This document shows positions 1 through 6,417 of a stretch of 6,737 bases of DNA, one piece after another. A program made the translations under genes and the position numbers. The notes beneath the pieces are model-generated. The model saw nothing but the letters and a program-made list of their open reading frames with translations, was not told the DNA's origin and did not search any database. This stretch comes from Planctomycetales bacterium. Lineage in GTDB: Bacteria > Planctomycetota > Planctomycetia > Planctomycetales > Planctomycetaceae. The stretch is taken from positions 1 to 6,737 of the forward strand of contig JAGVKR010000242.1 in the NCBI GenBank assembly GCA_020050375.1. The letters are read 5' to 3'. Numbering within the stretch: position 1 is the stretch's first letter; every line of letters begins with the position of its first letter.

Positions 1-171
1 CTGCAGGTGCTCGTCATTTGTTGCGGCTCGTGCCGCAACAACTCCGGCGAATTCTTCCCACAGGTCAATCTGCGAGGGATCACCAGACACTTCCCAGGCG
101 ACCGCGGTGACCACGAGCGGTCCCAGATTGGGACCATAGCCGGCTTCATCCATGCCGATCAGCAGAGGCAT
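1..171 (-). CDS. Ribonuclease HII-like protein, N-terminal part (runs off the window)
   Basis: The first 57 residues are visible; the gene reads leftwards from ATG at 171 and is open to base 1. RNase HII cuts the RNA strand of RNA-DNA hybrids and removes ribonucleotides misincorporated in DNA. The signature is at residues 5-22: IGMDEAGYGPNLGPLVVT aligns with the family block GxDEAGRGPLAGPVV. D8 and E9 match the first two acidic catalytic residues, and the GPxxGP(V/L)V strand follows. The family's usual GRG is GYG here, an atypical substitution at the residue position that helps recognise the ribonucleotide. The later catalytic Asp residues lie outside the window. A GAGAGAG purine run at 178-184, six bases before the ATG, is a good ribosome-binding site and supports this start. 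The gene is co-oriented with, and 72 bases downstream of, the large exported protein. Family membership is fairly sure; true enzymatic activity is not. Confidence 0.8.
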   Translation of the reverse strand, partial: MPLLIGMDEAGYGPNLGPLVVTAVAWEVSGDPSQIDLWEEFAGVVAARAATNDEHLQ

Positions 172-193
172 CGTTGACTCTCTCGCGGTGCGG

Positions 194-221
194 GAACCTG
201 CCGGGTGCGACCGGCGGGTTC
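194..221 (-). other. Stem-loop between the two minus-strand genes
   Basis: On the plus strand GAACCTGCCGG (194-204) faces CCGGCGGGTTC (211-221) across a six-base loop. That gives ten Watson-Crick pairs with one imperfect pair (T-G on the plus strand, C-A in minus-strand RNA). It lies between the stop codon of the large gene (244-246) and the ribosome-binding site of the RNase HII-like gene. No U-tract follows on the minus strand, so it is not a classical intrinsic terminator. It could limit read-through, protect the upstream mRNA end, or be chance in GC-rich DNA. Confidence 0.35.
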
Positions 222-243
222 GGGTGTACCGCGCCGCAAGGCG

Positions 244-3200
244 TCAGTCAAACCGGACGAGGCCGAATGTTTCCGGTCGCGGTTTTTCGCCGGCCGGTTG
301 GGTCCACGATTGCCAACCGACGGCGGGAATCGTGCGGATCACCGCGACACCCCATGCGGCCCCGGCCTCGGGGGGCCGCGGCGTCAACTCGGCGAAAGGA
401 ATGGCCGCTTCGAGGCGCCAGTGCGTCTCGTCGGCGTCGACGAAGATGACCCATCCCGGCGGATTCCACGAGCGATCGTGCCAGCACGAATCGCTGGAGC
501 AGCCTCGCTGATCGATCGAGAAGCTGAAATAAGTCACCCGGTCGCGATCGACATCGAGGCAGAGTGTCACCCGGTCATAATCCGTGAGGTCTTCGTCATA
601 GCGCCGCGCCCCCTGGATCGGTCCATCGGTGCGAACGCCCGCAGCCCGCGGCATGCTGGCCGCCAGGTACAGATACTCGCCGTCGTGGCAGAGCATCGCC
701 AGCGACCGTTCTCCGCGCTGGTTGGCATCGCTCAGTGGCAATTCGGACGCATTCTGCCAGCAAGGATCGGAAAGAATTCCATCGAGGATGGGACGCTGCA
801 GCACGCGAATCGAATCGACCACGGGGCCGTCGATCGGCGCGAGGGGCTGGTTCAACCACAGCTCGGCCGCCGCCGGCCACGCCCAGGCCCCTTTCGTTTC
901 ACGCTGCAAGAATCGGCGATAGATTTCATCGGAGCGAGCGAATTTTTCCCGCTGCCGATAGAGGGCCGCCATCGGAAACTGGACATCCGGCGCAGCGGCC
1001 AGTTGCGGTGCCCGCTGTTCGAGGTTGCGCGACATCCGCGCGGCCTGAGCCTGCCAGAACCGGAGCTTTTCCTCGAAATGCTTGTGGACCGAATAACCGG
1101 CGGTCGCGACGTTGCGCTGCGGGATCGGAAGTTCCGTCTGAATGGCGGCCTTCGAGCTATCGTCAAAGTCGAACACCGTTTTTTCCTCCTCGCGCGCCTG
1201 TTGCGCCAGGCGGGCCTCGACCTGCACGATCGCCTGCGGGACCTGCGACGGATCGCTTCGCTCCCGCTGATGGGTGTTCGACGATTTCTTGAGCCGCCTC
1301 CAGGTGATCTCGGCACTGGCCCAATACTGGATGAGTTGCTGCATGGCCCGCAGCGCCGCCGGCTGATCGGGGTACTTGTCGACAAGCTCGACCATCGCCA
1401 GTTCGGCCAGCTCCCACTGCCCGTGCTCGTGGTAGCGTTCCGCCAGCTCGGCCAACTGGAGCGCTCCCTGCGCGTCGGAAAGGCCGTGGACCGATTCCGA
1501 CAGTTGAGCGATGAGCTGCTCGGCCTTGCGGGGATCGTCGAGCGAGCGATCGGTGGCCGCCGCAAAGTTTCGTTGCTTCTGGGCCAGCTTCTGCCGGGCG
1601 GCGAGGTCGCGATCGTCAATCGGCGCCAGCAAGCGGCGGGCGGCGGAACCGGGCGAAATCGAGAGTCCGGCAAAAAAGTTCGCGACCATCGACGCCCCCT
1701 GTTTCTCGTCCCACTGTGTCCGCACCAGTCGATAGGTTTCGCGAATCGGCGACGCTGCCGTCTGGTCGAACAACAGCGATTCCGCCGGGCTCGCTGCGCC
1801 GTGGAGGGTCTGCTGCCATCGCGCGAGGTACTGATGCGGGTCGACCTGAACGTGCCCGGTGCTGCCGGAGGGAAGATGCAGATACACCTTTTCGACCTGC
1901 CACGACGGCAGCCCGGCCAATTCCTGATGTTCGAGGAAGCGCGTCGAATCGCGGGCTTGCTCGACCGCCTTGATGGCGGCCAGATTGATCAATCGCGTCA
2001 GCGCGTCGGTTTCCGCCGGTTTCTCGAGCACCAATACGCTCGGACGCCAGGTGCGCAATTGGCGAACGATCCCCCCGATGAGAATTTCTTCGAGCCGCCC
2101 TTCGGTGCGCCTCGTCCATTCGGCCACCAGCTTCTTGGAATCCCGCTCGAGCCCGGGGATCGCCAGCGGCAGGCGCCAGTCGACGCGCGACGCCGAGCCC
2201 CCCGCCAATGAAACCGCTTCTGCCAGTCGGACGGGGAACGCCGTCTCAATGCTCGCTGCGGTCGAGAGGTCGCGACTGGCGACAACCGAAATCAGACTGC
2301 GATATCCCCATTCCCCGGAGTGCTCGACGATCGGCTTGAGCGAAGCCTGCGTCTGGCTCCCCTGAAGCAGCATCAGGGCCAGTCGCCTCCCGCCGCCGCG
2401 GGTCGCTTCCCACGTGGCGCCTCCATCGGACGTCTGAATGATCGTACCCAGCGCGCCGACGGCACAACCGCACTTCTCGGATGAAAAATGAATCGCCGCG
2501 ATCGGAACCGTCTCTTCGGTCTTCTGTCTCTCCCACGACCTGCCGCCGTCGGGTGAATGCCAGACGACGCTGCCCGGCTCGCCGGCGACCCACACGTGTT
2601 TCCCCCGGCAGCAGACCGTGCGAAAATCACACGCCTCGCGAACTTCATCCGGCAGTGCTGTTGGCGGCGCCTCCCACACAAGACCCGCGTTGTTGGTCCG
2701 CAGCACGAGCCCTCCATCCCCAACCAGCCAGCCCGAGCTCGGGCGTTGCAGCGCCACATCATACAAGCCGCGCAAGCCAAGACTCTCGACTCGCGGTAAA
2801 GAAAGCTGCTCGCCGTTCACAAGCGCCACACGCCCGCGCGGGCCGGCGACCACCCCGACTTCCTCATTGAGAAAATCGGCGGCCAGCCAGCCGGGAGACG
2901 TCAGCCCGGGCAAATCGCGCCACGACTTTCCCCCATCCTCTGTGAAGAACACGCCGCTCGGCTGATCTTCACTCCCCTGCCCCACGGCAAAGCCTTCTTC
3001 GAGAGAGAAGAACTTGATCCGGGTCAGACGCGGGAGGTTTGTTGGGGATCGTGATCGGGTTGTATCTGTAAGAGGCGTGTCTTCATTGGAGGCGTTGTCT
3101 ACTTTGGCAGTCTCGATGTTTCGGGCCGACACGGCCCGGCTCTTGGTGTCGTTCGAATCAATCCGTTGCCAGGTTTTTCCACCGTCAGCGGTGTGCAACA

Positions 3201-3642
3201 AAACACCGTACGAGAGGCGGGTGAAGGGCATCGTGCCGCCACCAGCCGCCCAGCCGACGCTGTCGCTGAGAAAGCATACCGAAAACAACGAGCAGGTCAC
3301 GCCGCTGTCCTGGAGATTCCAATCCTCTCCCCCGTCGCGCGTATGCCAGATCACACCGTGATCGCCAACCGCCCAGCCCCGTTTGTTGCTGACAAACTGG
3401 ACATCGTGAAGTTGAGCGTCGTCTTCCAGCGGCGCAGGCTTGCGCGGAAGCGGCTCGATCAGCGTACCAACAGAGGAATTCGTACCGGTCGGTCGTTGCG
3501 GTGGATAGGCCGCCAGGTTGGGGCAGGCACCACCAACCAGCAATGATAAGGCGACGATCAACGCACGGCATCGGGCCAGGCCATCGATTCGGCGCCGAGT
3601 TCGAATGCTCCGCAGGTCGAACAGCCATCCTTGGCGTGACAT
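244..3642 (-). CDS. Exported multidomain protein: Ycf48-like Asp-box propeller, PIG-L-like region, TPR-like linker, CBM9-like domain
   Basis: This 1132-residue protein has an N-terminal signal sequence (basic residues, then hydrophobic ALIVALSLLVGGA near residues 27-39), so it should leave the cytoplasm. Cleavage may be near AYPP, or at Cys40, although the lipobox there (GGA-C) is poor. Residues about 75-416 are a beta-propeller with Asp-boxes at 101-108, 151-158, 234-241, 316-323, 363-370 and 404-411. A degenerate blade at about 268-278 makes seven, as in Ycf48. Residues about 420-592 resemble a PIG-L/LmbE fold without its metal ligands. Helical TPR-like stretches lie near 727-776 and 889-930. 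Residues about 942-1132 look like a CBM9-type domain (PILDGILSDPCW; EAAIPFAEL). The frame stays open upstream to an ATG at 3741, but the 3642 start places the signal sequence sensibly. The ribosome-binding site is weak. Substrate and partners are unknown; adhesion or cell-surface glycan binding is inference. Confidence 0.85.
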   Translation of the reverse strand: MSRQGWLFDLRSIRTRRRIDGLARCRALIVALSLLVGGACPNLAAYPPQRPTGTNSSVGTLIEPLPRKPAPLEDDAQLHDVQFVSNKRGWAVGDHGVIWHTRDGGEDWNLQDSGVTCSLFSVCFLSDSVGWAAGGGTMPFTRLSYGVLLHTADGGKTWQRIDSNDTKSRAVSARNIETAKVDNASNEDTPLTDTTRSRSPTNLPRLTRIKFFSLEEGFAVGQGSEDQPSGVFFTEDGGKSWRDLPGLTSPGWLAADFLNEEVGVVAGPRGRVALVNGEQLSLPRVESLGLRGLYDVALQRPSSGWLVGDGGLVLRTNNAGLVWEAPPTALPDEVREACDFRTVCCRGKHVWVAGEPGSVVWHSPDGGRSWERQKTEETVPIAAIHFSSEKCGCAVGALGTIIQTSDGGATWEATRGGGRRLALMLLQGSQTQASLKPIVEHSGEWGYRSLISVVASRDLSTAASIETAFPVRLAEAVSLAGGSASRVDWRLPLAIPGLERDSKKLVAEWTRRTEGRLEEILIGGIVRQLRTWRPSVLVLEKPAETDALTRLINLAAIKAVEQARDSTRFLEHQELAGLPSWQVEKVYLHLPSGSTGHVQVDPHQYLARWQQTLHGAASPAESLLFDQTAASPIRETYRLVRTQWDEKQGASMVANFFAGLSISPGSAARRLLAPIDDRDLAARQKLAQKQRNFAAATDRSLDDPRKAEQLIAQLSESVHGLSDAQGALQLAELAERYHEHGQWELAELAMVELVDKYPDQPAALRAMQQLIQYWASAEITWRRLKKSSNTHQRERSDPSQVPQAIVQVEARLAQQAREEEKTVFDFDDSSKAAIQTELPIPQRNVATAGYSVHKHFEEKLRFWQAQAARMSRNLEQRAPQLAAAPDVQFPMAALYRQREKFARSDEIYRRFLQRETKGAWAWPAAAELWLNQPLAPIDGPVVDSIRVLQRPILDGILSDPCWQNASELPLSDANQRGERSLAMLCHDGEYLYLAASMPRAAGVRTDGPIQGARRYDEDLTDYDRVTLCLDVDRDRVTYFSFSIDQRGCSSDSCWHDRSWNPPGWVIFVDADETHWRLEAAIPFAELTPRPPEAGAAWGVAVIRTIPAVGWQSWTQPAGEKPRPETFGLVRFD
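247..819 (-). other. CBM9-like (DOMON-type) C-terminal domain of the large exported protein
   Basis: This is a sub-feature covering residues about 942-1132. Family-typical pieces occur in order: an entry strand with a DG..xDxxW core (LDGILSDPCW), an exposed strand (EYLYLAASM), a DxVxLCLDVDRD strand, a strand ending in DQRG, a tryptophan-rich loop (CWHDRSWNPPGW) and the closing amphipathic strand WRLEAAIPFAEL. Characterised CBM9 domains bind sugars, but many bacterial relatives have no tested ligand, so carbohydrate binding is inferred. Two cysteines flanking the SSDS loop could form a disulfide outside the cytoplasm. Confidence 0.7.
2395..3420 (-). other. Seven-bladed Asp-box (BNR/Ycf48-like) propeller of the large exported protein
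   Basis: This is a sub-feature covering residues about 75-416. Each blade carries a GWAVG/GWLVG-type strand followed by a G(x)3-5(T/S)xDGGxxW turn. Visible turns are TRDGGEDW, TADGGKTW, TEDGGKSW, TNNAGLVW, SPDGGRSW and TSDGGATW. Spacing is near 41-50 residues. The 82-residue interval between the third and fifth turns is exactly two units of 41, with a degenerate turn (VNGE) in the middle, which gives seven blades. The second-to-third interval is also about twice the unit, because a polar insertion is present there. Ycf48 itself is a photosystem II assembly factor; only the fold, not that role, is claimed here. Confidence 0.8.
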
Positions 3643-3826
3643 CGGTTTGTTCCGGAAAAGAGTGGATTCATGACGTACGATCGCACGGTTTCCGTCGGCC
3701 GGCATTCGAGGAACGAGACACAGCCCAACTGGCTCACACATCGTCGCTCGATCGCCCGGATTGTCGGGCCGCGGATGCTATCAAACGCCCGTTTTTTACG
3801 GAGGAGCGGTTCCCTGCGAGCTGGCC

Positions 3827-3856
3827 TTGGATCCGACGCCGACTGGCTGCTATAAG
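3827..3856 (+). promoter_or_regulatory. Candidate sigma70-type promoter for the four-helix membrane protein gene
   Basis: TTGGAT at 3827-3832 and TATAAG at 3851-3856 are separated by 18 bases. The -10 element is close to TATAAT, while the -35 element keeps only half of TTGACA. It would give a leader of about 115 bases before the ATG at 3977. The complement of the same AT-rich spot (CTTATAG) could equally serve the minus strand. The assignment rests on motif matching only. Confidence 0.3.
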
Positions 3857-3936
3857 TCGCCCCCTCTATGTGAGATGCGGTTGAAAGATGTTCTTTGAAG
3901 GCTCCTGGCACAGAGCACTCGGCTGCGCCTCGCGGC

Positions 3937-3952
3937 TGAACAATCCTGTTCA
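3937..3952. promoter_or_regulatory. Perfect inverted repeat, possible operator
   Basis: TGAACA and TGTTCA are separated by ATCC. The dyad lies 25 bases before the ATG of the membrane-protein gene and downstream of its candidate promoter, where a dimeric repressor could act. It resembles the GAAC/GTTC half-sites of Gram-positive LexA boxes, but the spacing (six bases between GAAC and GTTC) does not match the standard four. The regulator is unknown. Confidence 0.3.
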
Positions 3953-3976
3953 TCGGTCCCGGACGACGACGTCTCC

Positions 3977-4426
3977 ATGTCCACAACGAATCCAGCTGCT
4001 CCTCCCGCGCGCGAAAAACCGCTCCTCTCGTGGATGAAGTTCGTCCTGCGGTTCGTCGCGGTCTACAACATTCTCGCCGGGCTGCACATGCTGATTCTGC
4101 GGCATGAGACGTACAAGATGATCGGCATGGAACGGCCGAAGATCGACTTCCCGATCCAACTCGTCGGAATTCTGGTCGGCCTGTTCGGCGTCGGCTACCA
4201 TATGGTCGCAAAAAATCCCATCGAAAACCGCAACGTGCTGCTGCTCGGTTTTTGGAGCAAATTCCTCGGTTCGTGCCTGGGGACGTACTACGTCATTCGC
4301 AAGATCCTTCCCCTAAAGTTCGTCCTGGTCTATTTCTTCGCCGACATCATCTACCTGATCCCCTTCTATCTGATTCTGCGACGACTCAACCGGATCGCCG
4401 CGGAGCGTCGGGCCACTGAAGCGTGA
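3977..4426 (+). CDS. Small integral membrane protein with four transmembrane segments
   Basis: This 149-residue protein has a short polar N-terminus and four hydrophobic segments at about 20-41, 58-77, 87-107 and 112-134. It ends in a basic tail (RRLNRIAAERR) that favours a cytoplasmic C-terminus. Conserved-looking features are VGILVGLFGVGY in segment 2, a charged NPIENRN loop, LLLGFWSKFLG in segment 3 and a buried Asp before YLIPFYLIL in segment 4. The layout resembles, from memory, small four-helix proteins of planctomycetes and Bacteroidota that are sometimes labelled alkyl hydroperoxide reductase without any catalytic cysteine motif. That resemblance is not proof of a role and I do not assign one. 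The start at 3977 has no clear Shine-Dalgarno sequence, but the next Met is at residue 20, inside segment 1, so 3977 is preferred. Confidence 0.8.
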   Translation: MSTTNPAAPPAREKPLLSWMKFVLRFVAVYNILAGLHMLILRHETYKMIGMERPKIDFPIQLVGILVGLFGVGYHMVAKNPIENRNVLLLGFWSKFLGSCLGTYYVIRKILPLKFVLVYFFADIIYLIPFYLILRRLNRIAAERRATEA

Positions 4427-4465
4427 ATCTCCGCGCCGACATGATCGATCGATATCAACCCTGGG

Positions 4466-4494
4466 CCGACATCCGCGCGAAAGTGCGATACAAT
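4466..4494 (+). promoter_or_regulatory. Candidate sigma70-type promoter upstream of the AtuA-family operon
   Basis: CCGACA at 4466-4471 and TACAAT at 4489-4494 are separated by 17 bases. Four of six bases match TTGACA and five of six match TATAAT at the optimal spacing. It lies about 130 bases before the AtuA start and after the end of the membrane-protein gene, so it could start the catabolic operon independently. Confidence 0.4.
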
Positions 4495-4576
4495 TCGTGG
4501 AAGGAGAGCGGCAGAGGATAGAACTACAGAACGTCAGCAAATCACGACTGACCCGCTGATCGCTGTCACTCTGCCG

Positions 4577-4618
4577 TTCTGCCCTCTGACTCCCGAATCC
4601 TGAATCCTGAATCCTGCG
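4577..4618 (+). repeat. Degenerate 7-base tandem repeat, consensus TCCTGAA
   Basis: Six consecutive heptamers fit the same phase: TTCTGCC, CTCTGAC, TCCCGAA, TCCTGAA, TCCTGAA, TCCTGCG. The two central copies are identical, and divergence grows towards both ends. The array ends six bases before the AtuA start codon, in the position where a ribosome-binding site is expected. It probably arose by slippage; a regulatory role is open. Confidence 0.7.
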
Positions 4619-4623
4619 GAACG

Positions 4624-5991
4624 ATGCACACGATTCGCGTCGGCAATGGCGTTGGATTCTGGGGGGACAACCTCGACGCCCCTCGATCGCTCGCTGAGCG
4701 CGGCGCGCTCGACTATCTCACGCTCGAGTACCTCGCCGAGCTGACGCTGTCGATTCTGGCACATCAGCGCTCCAAGAATCCCGAGGCGGGTTACGTTCAG
4801 GATTTCGTCTCGGCGGTCCAGAGCCTGGTTCCGTCGCTGCGATCGCAACCGCGGCTGCACATCGTCACCAATGCCGGCGGAATGAATCCCCTCGCCTGCG
4901 CGAAGCAGGTTTCCCAAACGCTCGCAGCCGCGGGATTGGGTTCGATCCGCGTCGCCGCCGTTTCCGGTGATGACCTACTTCCCCGAATTTACGCGCTGAT
5001 GGGGGCGGGTGAACCGTTCACGAATTTCGACACGGGAAAGCCGTTTGCCGAAGTCCGTCCGCAACTGGCCAGCGCCAACGCGTACCTTGGAGCCGCCGGA
5101 ATCGTCGAAGCCCTCCGGCAGAAAGCCCGGATCGTCGTCACCGGGCGGGTCGCCGATGCGTCATTGACGGTCGGTCCGGCCGTGTATGAATTCGGCTGGA
5201 AATGGGACGACTGGCGGCGTCTCGGGGCTGCCACGGTGGCCGGACATCTCATCGAATGCGGGGCGCAGGTCACGGGCGGCATGTTCTCGGGCTGGAACGA
5301 AGCGCTCTCGCTGGACAATCTGGGATATCCGATCGCCGAGATTTCGGAAGACGGGGCGATCGCCATCACCAAGCCGGCCGGCATGGGAGGAGCCGTCACG
5401 CCGGAAACGGTCTCCGAGCAACTCGTCTATGAAATCGGCGACCCGGCCCACTACCTCACTCCTGATGTCGACGCCGATTTCTCGAACCTCGAGTTGCAGC
5501 AGGCGGGGCCCGATCGGGTCGCCGTTTTGAAAGCGGACGGCCGCCCGGCCCCGCCGACGTATAAGGTCTCGATGGCTTACCGTGACGGGTACATGGCCTC
5601 CGGGACACTCGTCGTCTGCGGGAAAGGCGCGGCCCAAAAAGCTCGCAAAGCCGGAGAGCTGATTCTCGCCCGTGTTAAGGCGGCTGGTGTCAATCTCGCG
5701 CGAACGCACATCGAATGCCTGGGGACCGGCGACACGCTCCCCGGCGTCTGGAAGAGAAACGACGACTCGCTCGAAGTCGTGCTCAAAGTCAGCGTCCACG
5801 ATCCGTCGCGCGAGTCGCTCGAACGGTTCGTCCGCGAGCTCTCGCCGCTGGTCGGTTCCGGGCCGCCGGGAGTGACGGGCTATACGGGACCAAGATCCAA
5901 GCCCTATCCGGTATTCGCCTATTGGCCGACAACGATCGGTCGCAATCGAGTCGCGCCGATCGTCGACGTCAAAGCCGCCAGTGACTGGTGA
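4624..5991 (+). CDS. atuA: AtuA-family (DUF1446) protein, acyclic terpene utilisation type
   Basis: This 455-residue protein matches the DUF1446/AtuA family along its length. The N-terminal glycine-rich segment RVGNGVGFWGDN is at 5-16, VTNAGGMNP at 81-89, VVTGRVADASL at 171-181, HLIECGAQVTGG at 208-219 and a TPETVSEQLVYEI stretch at 259-271. AtuA is required for citronellol/geraniol growth in Pseudomonas, where it is encoded with geranyl-CoA carboxylase genes, but its reaction is not established. Relatives often sit beside biotin-dependent acyl-CoA carboxylases in leucine-type pathways. The protein should be cytosolic (no signal or membrane segment). Long AtuA proteins carry an extra C-terminal domain of about 100 residues; here that piece is the next gene, 21 bases downstream in the same frame. 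The start has only a weak GGAA upstream. The family is certain; the symbol is by family and the substrate is unknown. Confidence 0.92.
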   Translation: MHTIRVGNGVGFWGDNLDAPRSLAERGALDYLTLEYLAELTLSILAHQRSKNPEAGYVQDFVSAVQSLVPSLRSQPRLHIVTNAGGMNPLACAKQVSQTLAAAGLGSIRVAAVSGDDLLPRIYALMGAGEPFTNFDTGKPFAEVRPQLASANAYLGAAGIVEALRQKARIVVTGRVADASLTVGPAVYEFGWKWDDWRRLGAATVAGHLIECGAQVTGGMFSGWNEALSLDNLGYPIAEISEDGAIAITKPAGMGGAVTPETVSEQLVYEIGDPAHYLTPDVDADFSNLELQQAGPDRVAVLKADGRPAPPTYKVSMAYRDGYMASGTLVVCGKGAAQKARKAGELILARVKAAGVNLARTHIECLGTGDTLPGVWKRNDDSLEVVLKVSVHDPSRESLERFVRELSPLVGSGPPGVTGYTGPRSKPYPVFAYWPTTIGRNRVAPIVDVKAASDW

Positions 5992-6012
5992 GCGCAGCGC
6001 AGGCCATTCCGC

Positions 6013-6417
6013 ATGAAGAATCAAACCACCGACCAATCGACTATGCCTGCCACGATCCGCCTCGGCGACATCGCCCACGCGCGGTCGGGGGACAAGGGAA
6101 ATCACGCCAACGTCGGCGTGATCGCCTACACGCCGGCCGGATACGAATTCCTCGGGCGCTATCTGACAGAAACGCGGCTCGCCGAGTATCTGCTCCCGCT
6201 TCGCCCCAGGCAGGTCCAGCGGTTTGCGCTGCCGGGAATTCGCGCCTACAACTTTCTGCTGCACGACATTCTTGCGGGGGGCGCCAGCCGGTCGCTCCGA
6301 ACCGACAATCAGGGAAAAGTGCTGGCCGTCGCCGTTCTGGAAATGCCGATTCCTGCTCCGGGCAACGTGCAGGAAATGATCCCACGCCCCCTCGCAGACA
6401 ATCCGTGTTGGCTTTAG
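6013..6417 (+). CDS. AtuA-like small protein (equivalent to the C-terminal domain of long AtuA proteins)
   Basis: This 134-residue protein carries the hallmark LGDIAHARSGDKGNHANVGV near residues 17-36, typical of the ferredoxin-fold C-terminal domain found fused to, or encoded next to, DUF1446 proteins. The core continues to about LAVAVLEMPIP (residues 104-114). It probably works with the preceding AtuA-family protein as a two-chain version of full AtuA. The ATG at 6013 is used here; an internal Met at 6043 (MPATIRLGD) would place the conserved core closer to the N-terminus, and neither start has a convincing ribosome-binding site. The tail after residue 114 looks non-conserved. Its last codons and the TAG stop (6415-6417) lie inside a perfect palindrome, which suggests the natural C-terminus was replaced by repeat insertion. 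The family is sure; the start is uncertain. Confidence 0.88.
   Translation: MKNQTTDQSTMPATIRLGDIAHARSGDKGNHANVGVIAYTPAGYEFLGRYLTETRLAEYLLPLRPRQVQRFALPGIRAYNFLLHDILAGGASRSLRTDNQGKVLAVAVLEMPIPAPGNVQEMIPRPLADNPCWL

Larger units (their letters stand above)
3643..3976. other. Divergent intergenic region
   Basis: About 330 bases separate the minus-strand exported-protein gene from the plus-strand membrane-protein gene. The part at 3643-3741 would become coding if the upstream ATG of the minus-strand gene were used. I see one candidate plus-strand promoter (3827-3856) and one perfect dyad (3937-3952). I see no tRNA, terminator or convincing small gene. Confidence 0.6.

Noticed and set aside
852..1673. 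Minus-strand frame of 273 codons overlapping the large gene
   Set aside because: It is a same-strand, shifted frame with Ser/Arg/Pro-rich text and no domain; the large gene reads continuously through it.
205..2211. Open frame of 668 codons on the plus strand
   Set aside because: It lies antisense to the well-supported exported-protein gene, has Arg/Pro-rich low-information composition and no recognisable motif. Long antisense frames are expected opposite GC-rich coding DNA.
3643..3741. Longer N-terminus (33 extra residues) for the exported protein
   Set aside because: It would put nearly 60 residues before the hydrophobic signal segment and has no better ribosome-binding site; the ATG at 3642 fits an export signal better.
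3888..4037. Possible 49-codon leader reading frame (starting MFFEGSWH) overlapping the membrane-protein start
   Set aside because: There is no ribosome-binding site, it runs out of frame into the next gene and the later part has shadow-like composition. A leader peptide cannot be supported from one sequence.
3558..4211. Minus-strand frame of 217 codons across the divergent intergenic region
   Set aside because: It overlaps the membrane-protein gene antisense and the start of the exported-protein gene; its composition is Arg/Ser/Cys-rich with no motif.
4444..4453. ATCGATCGAT palindrome after the membrane-protein gene
   Set aside because: It is a short simple self-complementary repeat with no loop, U-tract or positional logic; likely chance.
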